Shown here: piece after piece, positions 43,670 through 55,823 of the stretch | Position numbering within the stretch: position 1 is the stretch's first letter | How the letters are laid out: each line of letters opens with the position of its first letter | From: Gonatopus flavifemur | Lineage: Eukaryota > Arthropoda > Insecta > Hymenoptera > Dryinidae | Assembly (NCBI GenBank): GCA_018340375.1 | Contig: JAFFJZ010000031.1 | Coordinates: 2,356,001-2,420,000, forward strand | Direction of reading: 5' to 3' | Length of the DNA stretch: 64,000 nt | The notes under the pieces: model-generated | Seen by the model: only the letters and a program-made list of their open reading frames with translations | Told to the model about the DNA's origin: nothing | Database searches by the model: none | Program-made: the position numbers and the translations under genes

Positions 43670-46429
43670 ATGTATCATGTTGATGCACAATCACTTATGG
43701 CTCATTTTGATGAATTTTCTGATTTTCTCCGCACTAAGAATCCGAATAAGTACGATGTTATTGCGGTATCTGAGACCTGGTTTAGGAGTGGCATGGATGA
43801 CTCATTCTACTCATTGAATGGATATGTGGTCTTTCGTTGCCATAGGGTGGGTCGTATTGGCGGGGGGGTCTGTCTCTATATTGAACAGAATCTCCAATAC
43901 AAAATTATACAGAAATCTGAGTACGATGCCACTTGTCCACAACCCGAATATCTATTCGTCCAGGTTTCCAGCACGTGTATGCGCAAAGTACTCATTGGTG
44001 TAGTTTACAGACCTCCGAAAATAGGATTTGCTAATTTGGAAACGGTGTTCTCTACACTGAGTACTGACTATCACGACAAAATCATTATGGGTGACTGGAA
44101 CACCGACTTGTGCCGTTCATCTCCTGATAATACTTATCTCCGTAAAATACTCTCCAGTCTGAATCTGGGCATTGTCTCCTACGGCCCCACTCATCACACG
44201 TCCATCTCTTCTACCTTGCTTGACTTATGTGTAGTGGACGATCTCTCCAAAGTGATTGACCATGAACAAAAGGAAATGCCTTTTCTATCTCGGCATTACA
44301 TGATCTCAATTGAATACTCTTTCAATCTACCCATGAGTCAACAGCAGATCGTCCCTGTGCGTGATGACTCGCGTATCAATGGGCAAGATATTGATATACT
44401 ATCGATTTTGCTGAACATCGGGAACTCGGGTATTACAAATATTGATGAGTGTGTTGGGGTTTTCCATGATTATCTCACTGATCTATACAATAGTGAAGTA
44501 CCGATCAGAAGGTTCACTCCCAGACGTCCTCCTTCTCCCTGGATAACTCAGGAGATTCGTAATCTCATCCGTGAACGTAGCACTGCGAGGAGGACATATC
44601 TCCGCACAAGAAATCCTGAATGTCATCTCCTCTTCACACGACTAAGGAACAACGTTGTTACTTCTCTCAGGAATGCGAAGCGTCCATATTATAACGACAG
44701 ATTGATGGGAACTCCCGACTCACGCACACTTTGAAGAGAACTTCGTACCCTGAGAATAATTGAATCTAATCGTAATCATCCACCCGCGGATAAATCTTGT
44801 GTGAACGAGCTTAGTTTACACTTCTCTGCTGGCTTTCATCCGGCCTGTCCTCCACCGCCCATTCTCGACCAAAGTCTCCGCTACAGTGATAACCTTTTCT
44901 TTTTCCCTCACTTGACTCCTCATGATCTGCTACATTTCTATAATTTTTGTAACTCGAATACTATTCCTCCAGATGGGCTTCCTGGTCGATTCCTTAACCT
45001 GATCGCTCCGTCCATTTTCCCATTCCTACTGACCTAATCCAATTCCTCTCTCATGCTATCTCTCTTTCCTATGGCGTGGAAACGTTCCTTCATTACACCT
45101 ATACCTAAAAGAAGATCTCCACAAACTCCACGTGATTTTCGCCCTATCTCCATTCTCTGTGAGTCATCTAAAATACTTGAAAAGATCGTCCATCACTTCT
45201 TGTGTGATTTTTTGACCAAGAATTCTCTACTTGACCAATATCAGTGTGGATTCATCAAACACCGCGCGATCACTCTCTTGGTGGGGTTTGATTTCTCAAG
45301 AGCTTTTGATACCGTTAACCACTCTTCGCTTATACAAAAACTCGCTTCTTTCAATATATCTACCCCCGTGCTGAAGTGGTTTTGGTCCTATCTATCTGGT
45401 CGCACGCAAGCAGTTAGAAGCTCTAAAGGTTGCTCCGAATGAACTCCAGTTACCTCAGGTGTTCCCCAAGGCTCTCGCCTGGGCCCTCTCTTATTCGCAC
45501 TGTATGTTACCGACATAAATTCGATTATTCACCATTGTGAACTCTTTAAATTCGCTGATGACTTTTATATTTATTTGCATACTTCACCTTTCCTCATAGA
45601 CGAATGTATCTCGAAATTGAATGACGATGTACAGAGAATAGCCAGTTGGTGCTCCACCAACTACCTAATTCTGAATCCCTCAAAAACCAATTGCATGATC
45701 CTTGGTCCTCCACGTTACGTCAACGATATTCCTCTTCGCTCCTTACCGGACATCATACTTCAGGGCACCCCTATAAATCTTGTCTCTTCGCTTAAATCGC
45801 TTGGGATCATTCTGACACCTTCTCCTAATTGGAATGAGCAAGTAACTTCTGTCTGCAGAAAAGTCTCGTGCGCACTCTACCAATTGCGACTTAATGGCAA
45901 CGCACGCTCTATCCAGATGAGAACTGAACTGATTTCAACGCTAGTTATACCCTATTTTGATTATTGTTGCTTAGTTCTCACTGATCTCTCCGAAGGAAAC
46001 AGTATACGTCTGCAGCGTGAACTGAATGCCTGCGTGCGGTTTACTTTCAATCTCAGGAAAGATGTCCACATCTCTCCTTTCTTCACGCGCCTCGGCTGAC
46101 TCAAACTTTCTGAACGACGGAAATTTTTCCTGGGGTCGTACTTGCATCAACTATTTGCTTTCAAGGATCCTCCTTTCCTCGACGATCGTTTTAATTTTGG
46201 TACCTCTCATGCAATTCGTTGCACTAGATCGAATAGGGGACTCCTTAAAATATCACTGCATCGTACTACCATATATCAAATATCTTTTTTGATAACAGGT
46301 AGTAAACTCTGGAACACCCAGATAACATCAAGTGTAGCTCTTCCCCTAACGTCTTCAAAAAGAGGTATTATGACTTCTTGCTCACCTCCAACCTTTCTCA
46401 CTCATAGACATATACTCCTTTTCAAGTAG
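43670..46429 (+). pseudogene. LINE C ORF2: endonuclease-reverse transcriptase with four nonsense codons
   Basis: One frame of 919 codons carries stops at 44732 (TGA), 45035 (TAA), 45440 (TGA) and 46097 (TGA), and no frameshift. The endonuclease has YDVIAVSETW, GVVYRPP, IIMGDWNTDL and TLLDLCVV; the usual SDHH near the end reads LSRHYMIS. RT motifs are FRPISILCESSKILEKI, DQYQCGFIKH, GFDFSRAFDTVNH, TSGVPQGSRLGPLLF, FKFADDFYIY and SLGIIL. A C-terminal region follows (TRSNRGLLKISLHRT, TGSKLWN). The stops fit CGA-to-TGA or TGG-to-TGA changes. The element is dead. Confidence 0.8.
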
Positions 46430-46792
46430 GTCCATCGTGCTTCATCTTACGCTTTTCTTGCCTTCATCTTCATTCTGCGCATTCATAACTATTGTATCTC
46501 TATCTTATATCTGTATTTTCATTTGCCTTCATCTTCATTCTGCGCATTTATAACTATTGCATCTCTATCTTATATCTGTATTTTCATTCCTCACACCTTT
46601 GTAATCTCATCCTCACTCTCATTCTCATTTCATCTTCATTTTTAAGTTCATTCATTGTGCCTTTTTGCTTTTCGGGCTGTGGGTTTAATGCTGTATATAT
46701 ATAGGTATTTTTGTATATAATATCTTTGTTATTGTTCATACTTTTTTCTCAATTGTTCCACAGGATTTTCATCCTAGAACATAAATAAACAT

Positions 46793-46820
46793 ATCTATCT
46801 ATCTATCTATCTATCTATCT
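46793..46820 (+). repeat. (ATCT)7 tail of LINE C
   Basis: Seven perfect ATCT units directly after the LINE 3' region. Confidence 0.9.
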
Positions 46821-47523
46821 AAAGCAAACCAACACTTCGTCGGTTTATTGTAGATTTATTCCACGTTCATATGCATTCATCGAATATTTGTTGGATGTTG
46901 AAATATCCATATCTCCAATCCACGTCCATTGAACGATTTTTGAAGCTTCGTTTCTCTAGGAAATTATATTTCGACGTATTTTGTGTTTATTTGTAGAATA
47001 AAATATGCAATCAATGTTTAATGACAGAATTCCGAAAAGATTATTTCAATTGCAGTGGAATTATATACATGAGGGATTGCTTTGACTCTTTTAAAGGCAG
47101 AATTCGAACAAATTACAATTTGAAGTCAACTTTGCATTTATCAAAACATGATACAACAAACGGTTATATTGTTATTTCAAACGGGTTAAAAAATTGAATT
47201 TTTTTTATTCAACAATATCTTCTTACCTGTATTATCTCATAATAATGGATGATGAAAAATCCTAAAAAATGAATTACTGTATTCATCGGATTTCAATGAC
47301 ATCTTGATTGTGGTTGTTCCTTGGCAACATGGAATCTTTTCTACTTCACGAAGAAAATGGACAATCTTGTTATTGAAGGAGAGATGAGAACAAATATATT
47401 TACATATGTGTTTCATTTCATGTGTATTCTCATTCTCTTACAAGCATTCCAGGTACTTCTTCAAATACATTGAACTGTTTCAGCATCTAGTAGAGGAATC
47501 CTACAAAAATTTTGCGTCATTAT
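46821..47523. other. Unassigned spacer
   Basis: About 700 AT-rich bases between LINE C and the next MITE. No gene or repeat edge was recognised. Confidence 0.35.
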
Positions 47524-47850
47524 GGAGCCTTCCGAAGTGACGGATCGTGATCCCTAGTTTTCTGATTGGTTGAAAAGTTTTACTGTAAAAAAATTTCTTT
47601 TGAAAATTCAGAAAAGGTGACTGTAATTTTGAGAAACTTTACTGAATTTTCAGAATCTGCTCCGAAATTCAGTTGGAGTTTCTGAAAATTTAGTAAAATA
47701 TATCTGAAAATCCAGATAAAAGTGGCTGTAAAAAATTACAGTCACATTTTCTGAATTTTCAGAAGAATTTTCTTCACAGTGTTGCAACCAACCAATCAGG
47801 AAGCTAGGATCGTGATCAAAGGATCACGATCCGCTACTTCGGAAGGCTCC
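47524..47850. mobile_element. 327-bp MITE with GGAGCCTTCCGAAGT ends and 3-bp TSD
   Basis: The left end GGAGCCTTCCGAAGTGACGG is inverted to TACTTCGGAAGGCTCC, with GGATCGTGATC arms just inside. Flanks are TAT on each side. An inner insertion-like segment (about 47581-47784) starts and ends with ACTGTAAAAA/TTCACAGTG words, like those inside the 14.6-kb foldback. A 3-bp duplication and GG-starting TIR suggest the PIF/Harbinger type. Confidence 0.6.
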
Positions 47851-47897
47851 TATAATCGTTTCATACTTGTCATCATCATAAAGTAATCAGTCTCGGG

Positions 47898-48152
47898 CAG
47901 CGCTGGATTAAAAGGTAGGCAGACTAGGCACTGCCTAGGGGCCTCCACCAACAAAAGGCACCCACCAAGGGTGGAGAAATTTTTTTTTATGGAAATCAAT
48001 TATTGATAGTTTGTAATTTCGTAAGATGGATAAATTATTGAGAATAATTCACTATATTCGTGTTATTTCTCAGTTATTTGAAAAATAGGTCCCCTTATAT
48101 AGGCCTCCACCAACATTTGCCTAGGGCCTCACATTAAAGTAATCTGGCGCTG
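47898..48152. mobile_element. 255-bp hAT-type MITE with 8-bp TSD
   Basis: Ends CAGCGCTGGATTA and TAATCTGGCGCTG are inverted. CTAGGGGCCTCCACCAAC is also mirrored inside. Flanks are GTCTCGGG (47890-47897) and GTCTTGGG (48153-48160), an 8-bp duplication with one mismatch. The intact LINE B at 20140-20160 provides the empty site. Confidence 0.8.
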
Positions 48153-48193
48153 GTCTTGGGACTGGTTCGATGAAGGCCTCCAACCCTGTCTAT

Positions 48194-48427
48194 GGTAGAC
48201 CTCCAATAGCCCGACCGCCCGTTAGTCCGAAGTGCTGTTGTCCCGACTTTTAATATCCCGACTTATGATGCATCTTCAAGTTATCATTGCTATAAGATTG
48301 AGAAAGAGGCAGAGATAAATGAGATTTGAGAATGCTCCATGAGTCGGGGTTTTCTCCGGTCGGGATATCAAAAGTCGGGACAACAGCACTTCGGGCTAAC
48401 AGGCGGTCGGGCTATTGGAGGTCTACC
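48194..48427. mobile_element. MULE-type MITE with phased CCCGA TIRs and 9-bp TSD
   Basis: Ends GGTAGACCTCCAATAGCCCG are inverted over about 66 bp. Words CCCGA, TCCGA, CCCGA and CCCGA start at 48210, 48226, 48242 and 48257 (steps 16, 16, 15), the same spacing as in the 8.47-kb MULE TIR. Flanks CCTGTCTAT (48185-48193) and, after the small hAT insert, CCTGTATAT form a 9-bp duplication with one mismatch, as expected for MULEs. Confidence 0.75.
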
Positions 48428-48488
48428 CAGTGATGCCAGTCAAGCTGATCTGATCTGAAGATTTTTCTAGGGAATACTGGCAACGCTG
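48428..48488. mobile_element. 61-bp hAT-like micro-insertion with perfect 8-bp TSD
   Basis: Starts CAGTGATGCCAGT and ends ACTGGCAACGCTG. Both flanks are GGTCTACC (48420-48427 and 48489-48496). Its left end equals the first 12 bases of the 3.47-kb foldback, so the two may share a transposase. It inserted at the very end of the MULE MITE. Confidence 0.75.
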
Positions 48489-48640
48489 GGTCTACCCTGT
48501 ATATGATCCACCAAACGTTTAATCTCTTCATATTTACTACATCCTTGGTCTTGTATGATTTGTTTCATATAACTCAATCTAGGTCTACCTTTACCAATTT
48601 CACCATTCATTTTCCCTTCCAATAAACGCTCATGCCTTGA

Positions 48641-48856
48641 GGGCATTCATCAGAGGCAAAGTTACTAGATCCCTCCCCCCAGTTTTCTCAACGAATAATG
48701 AATATGATCGATTTTAATGAGCAGGTGCATCTTCTTAGGATATCAAAGAAAGTGCAGCTGCTCTTTATTTTTCATTTCATTTGTTTGTTCCTGAGAAAAC
48801 TGGGGGAGGGGGGCAATTTTGGAATCTAGTAACTTCTTGGGAAGGTGGTGAATGCC
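48641..48856. mobile_element. ~216-bp inverted-repeat insertion in the LINE B relic
   Basis: GGGCATTCATCAGAGGC ... GTTACTAG is inverted to CTAGTAACTTCTTGGG...TGAATGCC. A CCCCCAGTTTTCTC block is mirrored inside. It interrupts the LINE between CATGCC and GTTAACGTGTGTCC. The duplication is ambiguous (ATGCC, or TTGA/TTAA). Confidence 0.6.
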
Positions 48857-50864
48857 GTTAACGTGTGTCCTATCAGATTACTTCTTCTTTCAATGATATG
48901 TGCCGAAAGATTTATTTTTCCCTGTAATTCCTCAAATACTTTTTCATTTTTGAGTTTGTCTATCCATTTTATTCTGAGCATCCTTCCATAACACCACATT
49001 TCAAAAACCTCAAGTCTTCGTTGATCAGTTTTTCCCATTGTTCAAGTTTTGCAACCATATAATGACCCTTTTGTATATCTACAAAACCATATACACAGAC
49101 TTCTTTGACTTTAACGTTTTCTCTATTACTGCCCTGAGTGCTGAAATTGTCCCTCGCGTTCCCCTATTTTTTCTGAAATTATAATAAGTTACGTGGATAC
49201 TGAGATAAGATGTTCAAAATTTTTATAATGCATTATAAAATTTCCAGGTCTAATAAGATGCGCACATGGTTGGTTGTACATTTCATAAAAGACGACAGTG
49301 TCGAAGCTGTACCCTCCGAATGGCAAATTCGGAAGGATTCATGTTATTGGCCCCCTTATAAACGCGGACAACTTAAACAAGCTATATTACACTGTGAAGA
49401 GCCTGATGAAGATTGGAAAATATGTGAAAGCCGAATTATCGGTAACAAAGTTTATGACAAGTATAATTTACATTTTGTTCAGCGCTCTGCCTTTATTGCT
49501 CAAATGCAACAAAATGTGGATGTTGATTTCATCAGCAAGGTATTAGCTTAATCTTCTCTTTCGAATTGAATGTATTCGCGTACTTGAACCGTCAGCTGCC
49601 ACGCTGGGGTGTATTGCATTCCAGACCTTGAAAAAGTGTAGTTTGAAGTCCTTTAATGGAAAAGGAGATTGTTACTAGCGATATTTCTTGATAATTGAAT
49701 CTAGCCATTTGCTTGCAAGGCGCATAGAATGTGTTCGGAGCCAGGCTCGCTTCATTTTCATTCTTATCATAAATAATTGATCGAGTTTCAAGAAATCCAA
49801 TAATTGATTTTTTCTAGAAAATCTTATCTATGATTCGTAATTACCTTTTTTTGAAAGAGAATACCTTCTGAGACTCTTTTTTATCAGATAAGTATATCCC
49901 AGCACTCACTTGAATTTTGTCAGAAATCAATTAAAAACTGAGATTTCTAGAATTTTTTGGTCGAACAACCCGTTTTTCGTAGTTGTTGGATGCTTTGCTA
50001 TTGTAAATGTTAATTCTGCTACTGTAGGAGAAACTATTGCTTCCTGTTCGCTTATTGATCATTCCCAGCAAACCTTATGTATGATATATTCAAATTAGAA
50101 TACGATGATTAGAATATATTCGTATACATTAATGAATGAACGATCCATATTTCGAATCGGAATACTCTCCATACATTTACTTGATAAATTATGTGTATAT
50201 TGCAGATAATCTATTGGAAGCCAGAAATGCTGCCATCAAAGTGGAATTAACATCAGATTTGAATTCAGAAGCGGAAGATAATGGAAAAAGAAAAACAAAA
50301 CAAACACTATTCTTTGACGAAAGATATGGCATTGCTCCAAGAAAGAAAAATCGCAGAAACGAGAACTTGGATGAAGGAGAACTGCAGGAATCAGAAAAAG
50401 GTGATGAATCATGTGATTCAGAAACAGCAGGACATACAGATTTCATACCACCGACTTTTACCAGTATTGAAAGTAATATACACTAATATATAATTTTGGA
50501 ACATTTGTATGTGAGACTTCGCATATAAATGTATATGAAGTAATTAATACATAAAAGGGTAGAAAATTTCCCATAAATATTCCACAAAATTCTATAACTT
50601 CAATATACTAATCAATTACACGCCTGGGAACGCGCATTGCCGCAAACTTCCCGTGCCCATATGATTTCTGAAAGCTAAGAAACAAAAGAATTTATTGACG
50701 TTCGGACGTTAAAACTTTACAATCCCATTCTTTAACTTCCAGAGAGCATTTAGACATCGAGAGTCTGCGGCAATGCGCAATCCCAGGCGTGTGATTGATT
50801 ATTATTCACTTTGAATTTGTATTAATTCTGTACGTTTTGCAAAAAGTCCGCGCAAAATTTGGTT

Positions 50865-51362
50865 CTACCCGAAGGGAATGAAGCTTCAGCGAACGTTCAG
50901 ATTAGATCTGTATAGATCGGGCCGAAGGTTCATGAAAGCTGATTTTTAGATTCAGAAACGTTTCACAAAGGTTTCACGATTGTTGAAATGTCCGCCTCGA
51001 AATACTTTCAAGGAAGATAGATTGAACGTTCATAAAGGTTCATCGAAGGTTTGATGAAGCTTGACAAAAATATCTATACTCATATCAATTTCCATTAATT
51101 TTTTGATCATTAATGATTATTGATTATCCATGTAAATTAATGGAAAAATAATATAAGTATAGATATTTTTGTAAAGCTTCATCGAACCTTCATGAACGTT
51201 CAATCTATCTTCTTCGAAAGTATTCCGAGGCGGACATTTCAACGTTCGTAAAACCTTTGTGAAACGTTTGTGAATCTAAAAATCAGCTCCTGTGAAGCTT
51301 TGGACCGATCTATACAGATCTGATCTGAACGTTCGCTGAAGCTTCATGTTCTCTTCGGGTAG
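50865..51362. repeat. 498-bp near-complete foldback
   Basis: Ends CTACCCGAAG and CTTCGGGTAG. The two halves mirror each other throughout (GAAGCTTCAGCGAACGTTC, AATGTCCGCCTCG, AAAAATATCTATACT) with a loop near 51110. It lies in an intron of the DUF4806-type gene. A 35-bp piece of its right end is at 7034-7068. Confidence 0.75.
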
Positions 51363-54300
51363 TAATGCAAGTCCGAAAAATTCGGACCTTCAAAGTTCAA
51401 ACAACGTTGAACTCGTATAGTCAAACGATCCACATCATTGAATACAAAAGTTTGGCGTGAGATCGTGCGGCGTTGCGTCGAACTGCGAGAGCTCAAGCGA
51501 TCGGACTGTCAGAGTACGAAATCTCGGACTCTGAGAATCCGATCGCTTGAGCTCTCGTAGTTCGAAGCAGCGCCGCACTCTCTCATGCCGAACTGTTGCA
51601 CCGTAACTGTTCAAATTCCATTTGAACTCTTTCAGTACAAACAGTTGTGTTGATTCAGTCCAAAAATTTTTTCCGTGTATGCTGCTTCTTCGTCGATCCA
51701 CCCTGTATCCACCGATCCCTTTTTCCTCCCTGAATTCCACGGGAAGGCGACGTAGGTGTCTTGTGTGGGCATGAATGTATGCACGTTTACCACAACTGTG
51801 AATCACAGTTACGGGTAACGTGTCATAGTGACCATCACTGTTTTCTTTTTTCCGTGCAGTACATGGAGAGAAGATTTATGCCTCCAAAGTTCAGATATAA
51901 GCATACTCCGATAGCGCAAAGTCTACACGACCAACGCTCCTGCTCCATGTTTTCAATGCATGATGGGTTGCTGAAAAAGTATGAATTCATACATCTAATG
52001 CTCAATAGTTAGCTCAGTTCAGAAACATGGTATATTTCATGTACGGAACGCACCGATTTCCTCTCCGTGTAGATATCGTATAAGATTTTCCAACAGTTGA
52101 TGAACCTTATGCAGGGAGGAAGGGGAAAGTAATCCTTGTTCTTGAGAAAGAAATTGTTATGCCGCTGTGATCACATCCGTGTTGTAAAAATTTCATGAGA
52201 AATTTTCCATGTTTGTATGCGAAGTAATGGACACATACACAGAGCAAAACTTCTGTATAAACAATACAACATTCTGATGCTACTAGGGTAGAATGTCTCT
52301 GAAATGTGACTTCAAAATTGTGATTTAGATTTTCACAATTCTATTCTTCTATATTCTCTCCAATCACAAATGTTCCCCGGGTAATTTTAACTCTTTAAGT
52401 ACACACAGGGGCGAATTCGCAACAGCCTATTGAGAGTTTATCATTCTTCTTCAAGAATTGACTGTATTTCAGCATTTGTTTCACTAATCAAATATTTGTA
52501 AATTCTCTTGCCTACCATACTAATCTAAACACTTTCCTTCAAATTGGAAGGAAAATAAATCAAATCCGTCGAACACAAGACGGATTCAGATACCTAATCT
52601 GATTCTTGTCCAATGATTTCACAGGTGATAAATTATCAGAGAAAGAAAATATATGTCCAAAATATACGCGGTCGTCTTCATCCTGTAGAACTTCTTTGTC
52701 GGTGAATTCATTAGCAAACAGTCAAACACGTGAAGTTGCTTGTCAAACAGATCCCAGCAGTGGCATTTATGGTAAAAACACTTGAATTAAAAAATAAATC
52801 ACTATATTTTGATTATTGTCTTATTGATATCTTTCGTCATTTGTAGAAGATGAATACAAAAGAAGTACATTGAGGTTGCTCACGAAGATTGATTTGAGAG
52901 TGCAAGAAGTCCTTGTGGATGTTAATAATTTGAAATTTGTAAGATCTACTGAAGAGCAAACAGATGAAGATAATTTTATATTCCCATAAAAATTGGAAAA
53001 GATGGAGGACTTTGATGAATTCGGAAAGTTCTTGGCCAACCATGAAAATTTCACAACAGTGGTTTGCAATTTTTTAATTACTACGATCTTTTCTGCTTGG
53101 AGTATTTGAGTTTTATGTTGTATTGGAATTTCCAACCTGTTGATATATGATTTTCATTGCTCAGGTCAAACAATTGTCAGCTGTTGGCGGAGATACTTAC
53201 AAAACTATGGTTGAAAGACTCATGCCCAAACTACTATCTGATCAGATTGGTAAGGCGTTCGACTGGTAAGGTCTAAAAAAAAAATCTTCCGCAGAAACTT
53301 CCCTAGCTCGAGTTGTTGTGGGTAAGTTCAATGCTGAACTCTATACATACTGGAATGAACGCTCCCTAGATCAGCGCGGTCAGAGTGATATAGTTTATTG
53401 CATGAGCAAGAGAAAGTACGACTCTCCCAACGTATCCCCTACCTATCTCTGAAATGCATTTGTTAATAGCAGATACCATGCGCCAAACATTTGATCTCTC
53501 CCTCTGACCAGTCTATACTATAGAAAATCGAGGAAGTGCGCATTCCAGTATGTTACACAGCTCAATGGTCTAATGAGATGAACATTAGAGGTGTACGAAT
53601 AGTACATTGGATCAACAAATCGAATCGAATTCTGTATAAATTTGGTAGGAGTTTGTTCCCTGCTGAAAAACCCTGGCAGGACCGGGAAAAAAAATTTTCA
53701 GGCTCAAAATGATTTTCTGTCTAAGGATAATCGATTCAAAACTGACAATCTGTACAAGGTTTTATTCGGAATTATCCAATTGAAAACATCCTGACATTGA
53801 ATTGAATATATGACAAGACGCCCCAATGTTTTTTTCAGCGTACTGAATTTTATCCAGAATTATAAAAATTGGAACAACCTGTTAAAACCTGACAAAAATT
53901 ATGCTACCCGGTTTCATCAATTTTGACCTCCCCATCTGGTCATTCCGGACGAAATCGGGTAAAAAATTCATCAGTTCTTGACCGGATTTCCTGGGAAAAT
54001 AACGATTTAAAGCCTGAAAACAATTTTATGCCCGATTCTACCTACCATTTTCCGCAGGGTTATATCTGAATTGAATTTGGACAGAACTATTTGATAGACA
54101 ATTGGGGAGAACCACTGATCGCTACTATGTACTAGATAGGGGATCAATCAGAATTCTTGTAATGAATAGAAGACAGGAAGCCTACCTTCTTTGGTAGGCC
54201 GTGTCCCGGATTTTTCATAGCAAATTTGGACAATAAGAGAATATTTTCAACAAATATATTTCATGTCCTTATGTAAATATTTGTTCAGTTAGTTACAAAT

Positions 54301-54504
54301 GCATTATGAACTATAAAATATCGCGCATATACCCCAAAATAGTCAATATTAATTCTTTGCTTTTTTGGGAAAAAATGATATTTTCCGTTTCAGAATAGTT
54401 TTTTTTCATCAAAATAGCAATGGATTATTATTTTGAGAAATTTTTCACCGTATGATATAAAAATACTGGTGGAAATTCAATTGTTATCCATGGATTCTAC
54501 AAAA

Positions 54505-54869
54505 CAGGGTTCTTACACGCATGGATATCAAAGAAATCAGGGAATCTGAAATGAACCCGAAAAGTTAGGGAAAAATAAACAGGACCTGGAAATCAGAGAA
54601 AATGGGGGTTCATGAACATTGATCCTTTGTGCTTTATTTCCCCGTTAAATTTCTTTTCCTTTTTGTTTCCTAGTAGTGTTATCTGAAAGTACTCAATGAA
54701 CCAACTGAGGGTTGCTGAAAAAATAGTAAAAATACGGTATCGTTTTTTAAATCACATTTTTAATTTTCACAAGGTTGTACAATTGAAATTGTCAAGGGTC
54801 AGCTCAGTATGTCAGGAAAATCAGGGAAAAGTCAGGGAATGTGGTTGAGGGAATTCTGTAAGAACCCTG
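54505..54869. mobile_element. 365-bp hAT-type MITE with 8-bp TSD
   Basis: Ends CAGGGTTCTTACA and TGTAAGAACCCTG are inverted over 13 bp. Flanks are CTACAAAA (54497-54504) and CTATAAAA (54870-54877), one mismatch. The body contains TCAGGGAA words typical of such MITEs. Confidence 0.75.
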
Positions 54870-55427
54870 CTATAAAAGGATACTTATGCCTTTTGAATCT
54901 CCGTCCAAGAAGCGGTACCGAACGTACAAACTCAACATGTTTCATCAGTTCCAATACATCACAAAAATTTTGTGCTATGGAGTGGCATATCCCTCATCCA
55001 GTGTACAATAGGGATCAGTGAAGAAAAATACTCCAAATATTTTTAGATCTTTGTACTCCCTAAATTTGAATCAGTGAAACCTGAATATTTGAATCAGTCA
55101 CCTTTCACTGCCAAAATCAGTTCATATACGCTGATTGTGCAGTTTATATGCACTATTTCGCAATGATCGACTTTTCACCATTATCAGTAAAGATCGACTA
55201 TTTCAAATTCAAAGAGTAATAAGGGATTTTTGGAGAAACGCCCCTTCGGAATAATCAACTCCTATCATAAATCCCTCGAATTCAAGTCGAATTTGAAGGA
55301 ATAATGTTGAATCGAATTCAATTAAATGAATAAAACTTGCTCAATCACATCAAATTCGAATAGCACAATACGTTCAAGATGTCGTATGTACAGGTAACAT
55401 TTTATATATGTATCTTTCTAACATTGT

Positions 55428-55540
55428 TCGTGGGTGTTTCCATAACTCCTCCGAGCAGAGCAGGGGTAATTTTTCCACCAATGAAAAAATTGCCTCTGCT
55501 CTGCTCGGAACAATTATTGGAAGCACCCCCTGAATCGAAA
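55428..55540. repeat. Small hairpin MITE
   Basis: GGGTGTTTCCATAA ... TTATTGGAAGCACCC outer arms and CCGAGCAGAGCAGGGG ... CCTCTGCTCTGCTCGG inner arms form a tight hairpin. No duplication was recognised. Confidence 0.55.
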
Positions 55541-55823
55541 CCGAACCATTCCGATTACAAAGTTTCCGATAGTCCAAAAACGAATGCCTGATATTTGGTA
55601 ACGAACCGAATTCACAAAGATTCGATTCGATCCGATTCAATTCCAAACAATTCGCACACCTATAGTAAACGTTTTGAATATTTCTTATTTTCTCAAAGGT
55701 ATTTTTGGAAAATATAAAGTGTTATTTTCGAAAACATCTTTCACGTATCTTTAAGAAATAATGACTGTGAACATATGTGAACGACACTTTTTGGTGTAGT
55801 ACAAAATTCCTTGATATATGAAT

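Larger units (their letters stand above)
42690..46820 (+). mobile_element. LINE C, near full-length with (ATCT)7 tail
   Basis: ORF1, ORF2 and a microsatellite tail lie in the standard LINE order. 3' ends made of short tandem repeats are typical of CR1/L2-type and related LINEs. The 5' boundary is placed by the first ORF1 codons and is uncertain. No target duplication was recognised. Confidence 0.7.
47873..49178 (-). mobile_element. Decayed LINE B copy carrying nested insertions
   Basis: The minus-strand 3' end begins with (ATGATG) tail-like sequence and CTGATTACTT, as LINE B does. Pieces at 47873-47897, 48153-48193, 48489-48640 and 48857-49178 match LINE B in order. Recognisable protein: MGKTDQRRLEVFEMWCYGRM and IKWIDKLKNEKVFEEL. 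The part beyond 49062 jumps about 650 bp in the reference, an internal deletion. Confidence 0.7.
53589..55661. mobile_element. Inverted-end element (AGGTGTRCGAAT) with nested insertions
   Basis: AGGTGTACGAATAG at the left is inverted to ATTCGCACACCT at the right, and CGAATCGAATTC/GATTCGATCC words lie just inside. It carries a hAT MITE (54505-54869) and a small palindrome (55428-55540). It lies in the last intron of the DUF4806-type gene. No transposase was recognised. Confidence 0.5.
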
